A stretch of 64,000 nucleotides of DNA. Source: Thinopyrum elongatum (taxonomy: Eukaryota; Streptophyta; Magnoliopsida; Poales; Poaceae). Below are positions 1 to 9,327 of this stretch, in pieces. Location: positions 519,803,229 to 519,867,228 of the forward strand of contig CM022302.1 of the NCBI GenBank assembly GCA_011799875.1. The letters are read 5' to 3'. The translations under genes were made by a program, and so were the position numbers. The stretch's first letter is position 1. Each line of letters opens with the position of its first letter. Under the pieces are notes generated by a model that saw only the letters and a list, made by a program, of their open reading frames with translations, ran no database searches and was not told where the DNA came from.

Positions 1-2316
1 TGGCCTAGCGCGCTTACGGACATATTTCTTTAGGACTCCCATGAACCTCTCAAAGGGGAACATATTGTGTAGAAATACGGGGCCCAGAACGACAATCTCA
101 TCGACTAGATGAACTAGGACGTGCGTCATGATATTGAAGAAGGATGGTGGGAACACCAGCTCGAAACTGACAAGACATTGCTCCACATCACTCCTTAGCC
201 TTGGTATGATTTCTGGATCGATCACCTTCTGAGAGATTGCATTGAGGAATGCACATAGCTTCACAATGGCTAATCGAACGTTTTCTGGTAGAAGCCCCCT
301 CAATGCAACCGGAAGCAGTTGCGTCATAATCACGTGGCAGTCATGAGACTTTAGGTTCTGGAACTTTTTCTCTGCCATATTTATTATTCCCTTTATATTC
401 GACGAGAAGCCAGACGGGACCTTCATACTGAGCAGGCATTCAAAGATTTCCTTCTCTTCTTTGGTAAGAGCGTAGCTGGCAGGACCTTCATACTGCTTTG
501 GAGGCATGCCGTCTTTTTCGTGCCAACGTTGCAGGTCCTCCCGTGCCTCCGGTGTATCTTTTGTCTTTCCATACACACCCAAGAAGCCTAGCAGGTTCAC
601 GCAAAGGTTCTTTGTCACGTGCATCACGTCGATTGAAGAGCGGACCTCTGGGTCTTTCCAGTAGGGTAGGTCCCAAAATATAGATTTCTTCTTCCACATG
701 GGAGCGCATCCCTCAGCGTCATTCGGAATAGATAGTCCGCCGGGACCCTTTCCAAAGATTACGTGTAAATCATTGACCATAGCAAGTACGTGATCACCGG
801 TACGCATGGCGGGCTTCTTCCGGTGATCTGCCTCGCCTTTGAAATGCTTGCCTTTCTTTCGACATTGATGGTTGGTCGGAAGAAATCGACGATGCCCCAG
901 GTACACGTTCTTCCTGCATTTGTCCAGGTATATACTTTCGGTGTCAGCTAAACAGTGCGTGCATGCGTGGTATCCCTTGTTTGTCTGTCCTGAAAGGTTA
1001 CTGAGAGCAGGACAATCATTGATGGTTACAAACAGCAACGCATGCAGGTCAAATTCCTCATGTCTGTGCTCATCCCGCACACGTACACCGTTTCCATTCC
1101 ACAGCTGTAAAAGTTCTTCAACTAATGGCCTTAGGTACACATCAATGTCGTTGCCGGGTTGCTTAGGGCCTTGGATGAGTACTGGCATCATAATGAACTT
1201 CCGCTTCATGCACAGCCAAGGAGGAAGGTTATAGATACATAGAGTCACGGGCCAGGTGCTGTGATTGCGGCTCTGCTCCCCGAAAGGATTAATGCCATCC
1301 GCGCTTCAACCAAACCATACGTTCCTTGGGTCACCTGCAAACTCAGCCCGGTACTTTCTCTCGATTTTTCTTCACTGCGACCCGTCAGTGGGTGCTCTCA
1401 ACTTCCCGTCTTTCTTACGGTCCTCTCTGTGCCATCGCATCAACTTGGCATGCTCTTTGTTTCTAAACAGACGTTTCAACCGTGGTATTATAGGAGCATA
1501 CCACATCACCTTGGCAGGAACCCTCTTCTTGGGGGGCTCGCCGTCAACAGCACCAGGGTCATCTCGTCTGATCTTATACCGCAATGCATCGCATACCGGG
1601 CATGCGTTCAAATCCTCGTACGCACCGCGTTACAGGATGCAGTCATTAGGGCATGCATGTATCTTTTGCACCTCCAATCCTAGAGGGCATACGACCTTCT
1701 TTGCTGCATACGTACTGTCGGACAATTCGTTATCCTTTGGAAGCTTCTTCTTCAATATTTTCAGTAGCTTCTCAAATCCTTTGTCAGGCACAGCATTCTC
1801 TGCCTTCCACTGCAGCAATTCCAGTACGGTACCGAGCTTTGTGTTGCCATCTTCGCAATTGGGGTACAACCCTTTTTGGTGATCCTCTAACATGCGATCG
1901 AATTTTAGCTTCTCATTTTCACTTTCGCACTGTCTCCTTGCATCAACAATGACCCGGCGGAGATCATCATCGGGCACATCGTCTGGTTCCTCTTGATCTT
2001 CAGCTTCCCCCGTTGCAGCATCACCGTATTCAGGGGGCACATAGTTGTCATTGTCCTCTTCTTCTTCGTTGTCTTTCATCATAACCCCTATTTCTCCATG
2101 CCTGGTCCAAACATTATAGTGTGGCATGAAACCCTTCTCAAGTAGGTGGGTGTGAAGGATTTTCCGGTCAGAGTAAGACTTCGTATTCCCACATATAGGG
2201 CATGGACAACACATAAAACCATTCTGCTTGTTTGCCTCAGCCACTTCGAGAAAATTATGCATGCCCTTAATGTACTCGGAGGTGCGTCTGTCATCGTACA
2301 TCCATTGCCGGTTCAT
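1..2316 (-). pseudogene. CACTA transposase (TNP2 type), degenerate, truncated by window edge
   Basis: Transposase of the En/Spm TNP2 family, which would bind the subterminal repeats and cut the ends. The first open block (1630-2316, 228 aa) starts with a transposase-associated domain. It has the Cys motif CCPCPICGNTKSYSD near residues 36-50, then an acidic linker and a Lys-rich region. Its stop (TAA at about 1630) falls inside a conserved stretch ending HACPNDCIL. The reading resumes at 1611 as MNACPVCDALRYKIRRDD and then KRVPAKVMWYAPIIPRLKR, the start of the main transposase domain. Further downstream, pieces of the same protein can be followed in shifting frames to base 1, for example a block matching the tail of the transposase core at 1-480. 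Several stops and frame changes make it a pseudogene. The C-terminal part lies outside the window. Confidence 0.9.
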
Positions 2317-2488
2317 CTGCGTGCATTATATATAATTAAGTGTGTAAAAAACCATTACAAAACATCATGAATAGATAAGTGACCAAATTAATAGAAGTTC
2401 ATCATCACATTAAAACCAAAGTACATACATAGTTCTCATTGAACAACATATAGCTCTCCAGAGCATCTAATTAAACCATACATTGAAA

Positions 2489-2941
2489 CTATGTAAAACA
2501 TTTCAATGCAACAACAAATGCGATCATAATCGCAACCAAGGTAACAATTGATCCAACGGCACAATGATACCAAGCCTCGGTATGAATGACATATTTTCTA
2601 TACTTTCTAATCTTGAAGTGCATTGCATCCATCTTGATCTTGTGATCATCGACGACATCCGCAACATGCAACTCCAATATCATCTTCTCCTCCTCAATTT
2701 TTTTCAATTTTTCCTTCAAGTAATTGTTTTCTTCTTCAACTAAATTTAACCTCTCGACAATAGGGTCGGTTGGAATTTCCGGTTCACATACCTCCTAGAT
2801 AAAAAAAACTATGTCACATTGGTCGGCATAATTGCCATAAACAATAAATGAACCAAATAGTTATAAAATATAATATATATACCACATCCGAATCATAGAC
2901 AGGACGAGGGCCGACGGGGGCGGATACCAAAACCATCGCAC
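2489..2941 (-). CDS. Second CACTA gene: coiled-coil protein with C-terminal membrane-like helix (two exons visible)
   Basis: A minus-strand ORF of 76 codons (2489-2719) continues upstream in the same frame to about 2794, where an AG acceptor (ATCTAG) precedes GAGGTATGTGAACCG. A small upstream exon (about 2884-2941) encodes VSAPVGPRPVYDSDV, is preceded by TATATAG and followed by GTATAT, and joins in frame across a GT-AG intron. The protein has a Glu/Lys-rich coiled coil (LVEEENNYLKEKLKKIEEEK), a basic segment, and a hydrophobic C-terminal helix (GSIVTLVAIMIAFVVALKCF). It lies upstream of the transposase on the same strand, the usual place for the accessory gene of CACTA elements. I do not recognise a biochemical function. 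An upstream first exon near 2950-3140 is likely but not resolved. Confidence 0.55.
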
Positions 2942-3329
2942 TATATAATAACAAACAATAATAAAAGTAAAAAAATTAGACAAGTATCTATCTAAATCAT
3001 ACAAGTAAGAATTTTTTTCTTTTAGAAAGAAGATAAGAACAAGAGGCTCATCACGGTTATGCCGGCGACGAGATCGGCGCGGGCGATCGACGGCGGTGAA
3101 GACGGGGACGGGACGTGACTGACCGCTAAACCTAGACAAATCTTGAGGAAAATGGAGCTTGAAGGTCGAGTTTGGAGAGGAGAAAGCTTAAGTAGTGTTG
3201 CTCGGGCATTTCATCGAACACCTCATGTGCATAGGAGATGAGCTAGAGCACCACAAACCCCTCCCCTCGCCGGCCAGAAAAAACAGAGCAGTGGAGTGCT
3301 CTGCTCGCGGTCGAGGGGTATATATATAG

Positions 3330-3600
3330 GCACAACATTGGTCCCGGTTCGTGGCTGGAACCGGGACCAAAGGCTACCCTTTGGTCCCGGTTCCAGCCAC
3401 GAACCGGGACCAATGGATGCGGGTCAGGAGCGAGGCCCATTGGTCCCGGTTCGTGTCTGGAACCGGGACCAAAGGATCCAGACGAACCGGGACCAATGCC
3501 CCATGAGCCCCGGCCGGCCCCCTGGGCGCACGAACCGGGACGTATGTCCCCATGTGTCCCGGTTCCTGACTGAACCGGGACTAATGGGCTGGGCTGGCCT
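3330..3600. repeat. CACTA subterminal inverted repeats (TTGGTCCCGGTTC family)
   Basis: Roughly eight copies of GGTCCCGGTTC or its complement GAACCGGGACC lie within 270 bp. Several are paired as palindromes, for example 3341-3370 against 3380-3413 and 3442-3473. Such repeats are the expected transposase-binding sites of CACTA elements, and the palindromes would fold into hairpins if transcribed. Confidence 0.9.
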
Positions 3601-3627
3601 AGACCAAAACCCTGTTTTCTACTAGTG

Positions 3628-4363
3628 GATTTTGTCCACAGACAAACCCTATCGGGTGCCGCCACCACCGTTGCTTGGTGTCGCGACGCACAACAACGCC
3701 GCCTCTCCCTCGCCGCTCCATGTGGCAGCACTAGGCCACCAGCTCACGTCGCCACTCACGCTCCCGCCATCTTGCGCCACCTCCGTTCATAGCTGGGGAG
3801 AAGGGCCGCTGCCGCCTGGTTGAACTTGTCCGTCCAACTCCAATCTCCCTCCGCTACATTTAAATCGACCAGGCCTCCCTCCGGTCCAGAGTCCAGACCA
3901 GGAGCAGCCGAGCAGGAGCTTCGGGGCTCCACCTTTGTTACCACTTGATTTTGATGTTGCTTGCTGCTACTACTTGATGTCGTTTAATTACCTTGGTAAA
4001 TGCTACTACATTACTATGTTTGAGTAAGAGATTATCATGTATATGAATTAGATATTAACATGTAGTCGTTGGTTACTCTGTAAATGTGATTACACATTTT
4101 TTATCTATTTTTGAAAATATATATTATTTTATTGCTTAAAAAACCAACAATCGAACCGGTGAACCAGCAGCCTCATTGGTTCGACCGGTAAAAACCTGAA
4201 CCGACAGCCTCATTGATTCGGTTTTTTAAACTATGGATTATATACATGGCTCAACTAAGGGAGATTTCCGCATCGATAAGCTTTATCAACGTCATTACAT
4301 ACATCACTGACCTGACGGAGAAAAAGAATGAAGGGCCATCTGGACTTTTACCCCCCAAATCTA
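3628..4363. other. Unassigned flanking DNA
   Basis: The first 300 bp are GC-rich and gene-like (short open stretches) but match nothing I know. Bases 4137-4235 carry GAACCGGTGAACC and GGTTTTTTAAACTATG motifs, with CAGCCTCATTGGTTCG repeated once, suggesting the end of a small DNA transposon. No gene could be supported. Confidence 0.4.
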
Positions 4364-4648
4364 CTCCCTCCGTTTCCTTTTAGTCTGCATATAAAATTTG
4401 GTCAAAGTCAAGTTTTGTAAAGTTTGACTAACTTTATATTAAAAAATATCAGCATTCGCACTATGAAATCAATATTATCAGATGCACCATGAAATGTATT
4501 TTTTTTCGGGAACATCATGAAATGTATTTTCATACTATATAATTTTAGTATTGTAGATGTTCATATATTATGATATAAATCTGGTCAAACTTTGTGTAGT
4601 TTGGCGCCAAACAAATTTTATACGCGGAGTAAAAAGAAACGGATGGAG
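4364..4648. mobile_element. Stowaway (Tc1/Mariner) MITE
   Basis: The left end is CTCCCTCCGTTTCCTTTTAG and the right end is AAAAGAAACGGATGGAG, which form terminal inverted repeats. A TA dinucleotide lies immediately outside each end (4362-4363 and 4649-4650), the target duplication of this superfamily. The interior has the usual GTCAAAGTCAAGTTTTGTAAAG motif. It is 285 bp and has no coding capacity. A short internal duplication of CATGAAATGTATTTT lies around 4490-4530. Confidence 0.95.
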
Positions 4649-4910
4649 TATCTCTACATTGGCACATTGTTAACGAAGGGGATTATTAAAACAAGGAAGG
4701 AGCAGGGAAAAGGAGTAGTTCCCGTTCCCGCTTGCACTTGGGAAATCATCATCTCATCGGTGAAAAAAAAAATAGTCCGTTTTTACTTGTGATCAAGAAT
4801 CCGTGTTTACTTGTGATCATCTCATCTCTTTGTTTCTTTCTTTTCCCCTACAGCCCTACTCCAAGCCCGAGACGGACCCGGCTTCCTCCTCAACATAGCC
4901 CGACCTCCCC

Positions 4911-4920
4911 TGCATATAAG
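4911..4920 (+). promoter_or_regulatory. TATA box of the 89-aa gene
   Basis: The sequence GCATATAAGT lies about 115 bp before the start codon. A transcription start about 30 bp downstream would give a leader of roughly 85 bases. A small upstream ORF (4942-4998, 18 codons) lies across the predicted start site, so whether it is in the mRNA cannot be decided from sequence. Confidence 0.6.
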
Positions 4921-5029
4921 TAGCCACGCCCCTGCAGCCCCATGGCCACCAAAGCAACACAACCACAACCGGCGACATCGTTTCTTCTCTTCACGTAGAC
5001 AAGTTTTCAATCTCAGCTTTTCGAGCTTG

Positions 5030-5299
5030 ATGGAGAGCAAGGGGGCGGCGGCGGTGCCGGAGAAGGAGGCGCAGGCGCCGGCGGCGGTGTCGTCGACGTG
5101 CTTCAAGTGGACGGTGGGGGAGGGCGCGTCGTTCATGGAGCGGGCCAAGGACCAGTACAAGCAGTTCGCGGACGCGCAGGCGAGCGAGCACTGGGAGTGC
5201 ATCAAGAACAAGGTCAGCTCCATGTTCGCCGACTTCGGCGGAGGCGCCAAGGACCACGGCTCAACGACCAACACGACGCCGTCCGTCCAGTCGCAGTAG
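5030..5299 (+). CDS. Small plant protein of unknown function (89 aa)
   Basis: This is a single-exon reading frame starting at the ATG in GCTTGATGGAGAGC and ending at TAG. The N-terminal 22 residues are Ala/Glu-rich and look disordered. Residues 23-68 form the likely folded core: STCFKWTVGEGASFMERAKD, then a stretch with YKQF, HWECIKNKVSSMF and two Cys (24, 57). The tail is Gly/Ser/Thr-rich. No signal peptide or membrane segment is visible. The third-position GC is very high, as in many grass genes and unlike the AT-rich flanks, and a TATA box sits upstream at a sensible distance. That combination supports a real gene. The family looks like a short grass protein of unknown role; I cannot name it. 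No neighbour suggests a function. Confidence 0.8.
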   Translation: MESKGAAAVPEKEAQAPAAVSSTCFKWTVGEGASFMERAKDQYKQFADAQASEHWECIKNKVSSMFADFGGGAKDHGSTTNTTPSVQSQ

Positions 5300-6055
5300 C
5301 TAGATCATCATCGTCGTCGTCTAGATGGCCTATATAGCTAGCGTTATTACTACTACTCTATCTATGAGGATCATTAGCTGGTTGGGTCTTTTTTACTTCT
5401 GGATTAAACTTCTGGTTAGCGTTATATTGTGGATTTTGAGTTAATTAAACTAGTCAAGTGATAACCGGGAACAAGAGCTCTTTTTTCTTCTCAATCAATA
5501 GCAATTTCCTTTGTGTGGTATGGTTGTTGTTTACTTTGTGTTCCCTTGCTCAACTCAAAGAAGATTACCGGATTTTTCTAGAGGACCTGGATCCTTATGA
5601 ATTCCTAAGATTTGCACTTTATCTGTCAATTAGTCCCAAGGCAAAGCAGCAAAGAATCCAACGCCTCGGACTGTTTAACGAGTGCACAACTCAATATATG
5701 TTGTAATCACGTCTAGCGTGTGCCGTTGTTTACCAGAAAAAATTAGTAGGTCTGCAGTTCCCAACAATGCTGCTTCGCCTACCACAAAACCAAATCCCAA
5801 ACCACTCGCATGATGTGAAGATCCTATTGCTAATAATTCGACAACCTCAGAAGGAAAGAAAAAACAGGGCAGCAAACGAACGAACCAGATGATCTCGTCA
5901 TCATTGCGTTAATAAACTTTAGCATATATTAGTTTAGATACATGACTCAACTGAGGGAGATTTCGGCATCATCGCATTGATAAACTTTTGTTTGTCTTGC
6001 ACAAGTTCAGATGGATTATGTGAAGACTGAAGAGTAACATCACAGACGCGTAGTA
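5300..6055. other. 3' region of the small gene and unassigned DNA
   Basis: Bases 5300 to about 5510 are the probable 3' UTR, with repeated TCATCATCGTCGTCG-type short motifs and AT-rich ends. The rest has only short open frames with no codon bias or recognisable motif. Confidence 0.5.
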
Positions 6056-6441
6056 TGTGATCCCGAGCTCCAGTGATTCTGGATGAACAGTAAAATCCGA
6101 AAAAATAGTAAAAAAATTCAAAAAAATCTAAAATTTTTTGACAAGAAACTTTGATGTTTTTTCTACATGCGTGCAAAAATTCATGACGAAATGACATTCA
6201 TGTAGGTCTCGGCAAAAAAAACAAAATCGATGCTCCAAAATGCTTCCAAAAACAGTTTTTTTGGAGCATGATTTTGTTTTTTTGCCGAGACCTCCACAAA
6301 TGTCATTTCATCACGAAAATTGGCACGCATGTAGAAAAAACATCAAAGTTTCTTGACAAAAAATTTCAGATTTTTTAAAAAAAAATTACTATTTTTTCGA
6401 ATTTTACTGTTCATCCAGGATCACTGGAGCTCGGGATCACA
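6056..6441. mobile_element. Fold-back MITE, long inverted arms
   Basis: The two halves are near-complete inverted repeats. The left arm begins TGTGATCCCGAGCTCCAGTG and the right arm ends CACTGGAGCTCGGGATCACA. Inner arm segments also pair (GCCGAGACCT against AGGTCTCGGC; CTACATGCGTGC against GCACGCATGTAG). There is no coding capacity. No clear target duplication was found, so I leave the superfamily open. Confidence 0.85.
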
Positions 6442-6560
6442 CGAGAGTTTTCGCATCACAAAGCATATTCAACCGCAAAAAAAAAACATCACAAAGCATA
6501 TTAGTACCAAGTTCTTCTATGCACATGAGCTACGACAGTTGGACGAGGTGAGAATTTACT

Positions 6561-6936
6561 AAGTCATGTGACAATCTTGCTGATATGTTCACTAAATCAT
6601 TACGGACATCATCCTTCGAGAGATGTGTGCGTGGAATCGGTATGTTGATACTTAAGGAGATGCAACGTTGGGGGGGGGGGGGGGGGGGTGGGGGGGACTT
6701 CACAAACTCGTCGTTAGAATCTCGATTCTGATGATCGAGTACTTAACTTGATGGTTTAGTGGACTGTACTCTTTTTTCCTTGAGTGAGTTTCTTTTTATG
6801 TTTCTCACACGAGATTTTTGATGAGACAATTCATGCAATACAACAACGTATATTGTGTGCTTTGTCTTTATTTTTTTCCATTGGGTTTTTTCGGAGTTGT
6901 AAGGCATAGATATACGGATAATTATCTAAGAGTGAG
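6561..6936 (+). pseudogene. Copia polyprotein C-terminus (RNase H tail) and 3' internal region
   Basis: Bases 6561-6668 encode CDNLADMFTKSLRTSSFERC followed by GIGMLILKEMQR, the C-terminal signature of plant Ty1/Copia RNase H. The frame ends in a run of about 20 G (6670-6695). After it comes the AT-rich 3' leader, ending in a purine-rich CTAAGAGTGAG just before an LTR start. Everything upstream of the RNase H tail is missing, so this is a 5'-deleted remnant. Confidence 0.8.
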
Positions 6937-7285
6937 TGTTGGAAAATTGGGCCCACCAATGGTGTGGCGGTGGAGGTCTATGCAAGGCGTATCTCCTAAC
7001 CCCTCCCGGTTCCACATTCTACTCTCTTTTTATGCGGTTGGTTCCACATTTAGGACAGTATAACCGAACAATTTCCCAGCCCTCTCACGCACTGTGCATT
7101 TCTGACCGTCTGATGTCATCATCTGGTCATCTCTGATCGTTGGGTCCATGTAGCATCCCGTAAACTGGCCAACTGTCCTATAGGACTGCCACTCCCGTGG
7201 CTGAATTGAAGGCCTCTGGTTGATCTGGTTGGCCTGCGGCTGATTGGGCCTTTTACCTACACGAAACCATCTACTTGGGAGAACA
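6937..7285 (+). mobile_element. Copia 3' LTR (start clear, end uncertain)
   Basis: The LTR starts TGTTGGAAAATTGGGCCC immediately after a purine-rich tract. A possible end is GGGAGAACA near 7285, but no target duplication or second LTR is present to confirm it. Bases 7286-7658 have no recognisable feature apart from a repeated TCTTGATTCCAGTTCGAAG segment. Confidence 0.5.
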
Positions 7286-7658
7286 AAGAAATGTCAAGCA
7301 AGACAGACCAAACGATCTGAGTGACAAGGGGAAGCGGTGATCCGGCTGTTCAGTGCGAGCGGCGTCCGGTGGCGCCCGCCGCGACGTAACTCGCCAGTTG
7401 CAGGACTTGTAGAATCAGCGTGCTTAGGCGCGCCACCATCCAAGACGGCCGTCGTGCTTCTGCATTACCTCCATGTCGGCCCCGCGTTCCCTTGCTTACA
7501 GTTTTGAGGGAGGTCTCACATCCTGATTCTAGTTTGACAACCCTGCCGTCCATGCATTTGAGAGCCAGGTCTCACATCTTGATTCCAGTTCGAAGGCCCG
7601 GCCGTCCATGTATTTGATAGCTGCCCACAGGGTGGCAGGGAGAAGGACAACGGGTAAG

Positions 7659-7879
7659 GTAAATAAAGGACTGCGTGGAAGAAGGGAAGACGGAGGTCAA
7701 CTACAATCTTGATTCCAGTTCGAAGGCCCGGCTACATAAAGGACTGCGTGGAAAAAGGGAAGACGGAGGTCAATTACAATCGCATCGATGATCAGCTGGC
7801 GGACATCCAGACCAAGGCTTTGGATCGAGAGAAGTTCTTGGAGATGCGAAGAAGGATCAACGTTGGAGCTGTGACGTGA
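7659..7879 (+). pseudogene. Copia RNase H C-terminus with internal duplication
   Basis: Bases 7770-7879 encode NYNRIDDQLADIQTKALDRE then KFLEMRRRINVGAVT and a stop, the end of a Copia polyprotein. The preceding segment, encoding KDCVEEGKTEVNYN, occurs twice (7662-7702 and 7738-7780). The second copy follows a repeat of ATTCCAGTTCGAAGGCCCGG that is also found at 7580. A small duplication therefore occurred in or after the retroelement. The rest of the polyprotein is absent. Confidence 0.8.
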
Positions 7880-7903
7880 CGACATCATGTTTAGGGGGAT
7901 GAT

Positions 7904-8327
7904 TGTTGGAATTAAACCCGGCGTCCGTGTCCTATACGTATATTGTATCCGAGTTCTACTCAAGCTTGTAACCGTAGCTAGCTTGTAGTCCTAGGTGCTA
8001 CTATATATGTACGTGGAAACACCCTGTAATTGAACCGTGAGTTGAATCAATATACACAAGGCTCGATACGAGCCTTTGGCAATCAGCCAATCTTCACGTG
8101 TGCGTACGTGTGTGTTCCAGCGATTGATTCAGCTGTTGTATACGTGCGTGCTTGTGTAGGAGATTTGTGTACGTGTGCAACTCGCCGGGCTACTTCGATC
8201 GATCGGGACGGATCGAGCCAGCTTGGGGCAGGAACCAAAGTCAGTCAGCGTCGCTTCGCTTCGTCGTCGTTCGTCGTCGGTCGTATCGCCGTCGCCGAAA
8301 GTACTCGGCGTCGGGACTGGGTCAACA
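7904..8327 (+). mobile_element. Copia 3' LTR inserted in the MATH gene
   Basis: The LTR begins TGTTGGAATTAAACCCGGCG directly after a polypurine tract (TTAGGGGGATGAT, 7891-7903) and ends CTGGGTCAACA. The ends TGTTG...CAACA are perfect short inverted repeats. It is 424 bp, with a TATA-like CTATATATGT near 8001 and AATCAATATA near 8045. The next base begins MATH-gene sequence. The 5' LTR is lost, so the target duplication (ATATT expected) cannot be checked. Confidence 0.85.
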
Positions 8328-8887
8328 ATATTGCTCGGGGGCACGGAGACCAGAGGTGTGGTGTCCCTGACGCGGCATCCTTTGACGACGGCGATGTTGC
8401 ATCGGATGGTGAATGAGTCGTTCTTCAGATGCTCGGATCTCTGCAGGTCCGCTGCTTTAACGAACGTCGCCGCGTAGGTTGGCCCGCTTTCCCTGGTATA
8501 GTATCCCACCTTAGCCCACGACAGGCACGCAGCCTGCGCCGCCTCGTCCTCCGCGTCGCCGGCGAGGCAGAAGGTGTGCTTCATCTTCACGGGGACCTTG
8601 ACATCTTCGTCGAGGACTAGACCGAGGGACACGTGGTCCGCGTAGGCCGCACCCACGCCGTTTGGGAAGTAGGTGATGCACCAGCGGTGGCCGCCGACCT
8701 CGAAGGGCGGGGACCTGCCGTACTTCCCGGTGGGGTGGCCATCGATGGTGGTGGAGTAGCCATCGATGGTGTAAGTGTGGTGGCCGCTCTTGGTGAGCGC
8801 AACGATGACGGAACTTGACCGCTTGCCGGTGGACAACATTGGCGACCTGCTCCACGACCTCAAACGGTTCTTGCGGACGGAAGACAT
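8328..8887 (-). pseudogene. MATH-domain (MATH-BTB/BPM-like) gene truncated by a Copia LTR
   Basis: The minus-strand frame starts at 8887. It encodes a MATH/TRAF-type domain at residues about 25-165, with HTYTIDGYSTT, PFEVGGHRWCITYFPNG, VSLGLVLDEDVKVPVKMKH and HLKNDSFTIRCNI all in the family's order. Plant MATH-BTB proteins are substrate adaptors of CUL3 ubiquitin ligases, and the BTB domain should follow. Here the frame instead leaves the gene after VSVPPSNI and runs 66 codons through the antisense of the LTR to 8129. The BTB domain is gone, so CUL3 binding is not expected. A minus-strand TATATA lies at about 9001-9006. The gene could still give a chimeric MATH-only protein, but I call it a pseudogene. 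Confidence 0.85.
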
Positions 8888-9102
8888 TGGCGGTCGGTCG
8901 ACTCGACCTGACCTGCTCCTCGATCGGTGGAATTAGTTGCTGAAAAGGTTTGTGCAACTGCGATGCCTCTACCTAGTTTGCCGCTGCATCACCCTAGCTG
9001 TATATATTCACGTACACATGCTAGTTCGTATACGAGTCGGTTTTGTTGGCTTAGATCAAAGAGCTACGCTAGTCTAGTCCGAGTCAAATTAAACTAGATT
9101 TA

Positions 9103-9246
9103 GGCCCTGTTCGGATCCCCTCGCTCTGCTCCCTAACTGCAGCTTCCGGAGCGCAGGGGAGCTCCAGCACAATCGCGCGGAGAGGCTCGAACCCAGCTTC
9201 TCGCGCGGAGCAGAGTTGAGAGTCTGGAGAGCTTCCAAACAGGCTC
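9103..9246. mobile_element. Tourist-like (PIF/Harbinger) MITE
   Basis: It is 144 bp. The left end GGCCCTGTTCGGA and the right end TCCAAACAGGCTC are inverted repeats, each flanked by TTA (9100-9102 and 9247-9249), the target duplication of this superfamily. Confidence 0.8.
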
Positions 9247-9327
9247 TTAGCTAGGTTAACTATTCCTTTTCTTTCGACGCATAGATTAGCTATTCCTTGT
9301 AGTATCTCGGAATTTTTTTTATTCACA

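Larger units (their letters stand above)
1..3627 (-). mobile_element. CACTA (En/Spm) DNA transposon, 5' part, left side beyond window
   Basis: The element is seen from its terminus at 3627 inward. The minus-strand end reads CACTAGTAGAAAACAGGG (3610-3627), the CACTA-type terminal inverted repeat. Inside it are arrays of GGTCCCGGTT inverted subterminal repeats, then a spliced small ORF, then a TNP2-like transposase, all on the minus strand. The 3 bases outside the terminus are GAT, the expected length of a CACTA target duplication, but the other end lies outside the window so the duplication cannot be tested. The transposase is decayed, so the copy is not autonomous as it stands. Confidence 0.93.

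Noticed and set aside
5458..5706. 82-aa frame downstream of the small gene
   Set aside because: No codon bias, no homology recognised, and AT-rich UTR-like context.
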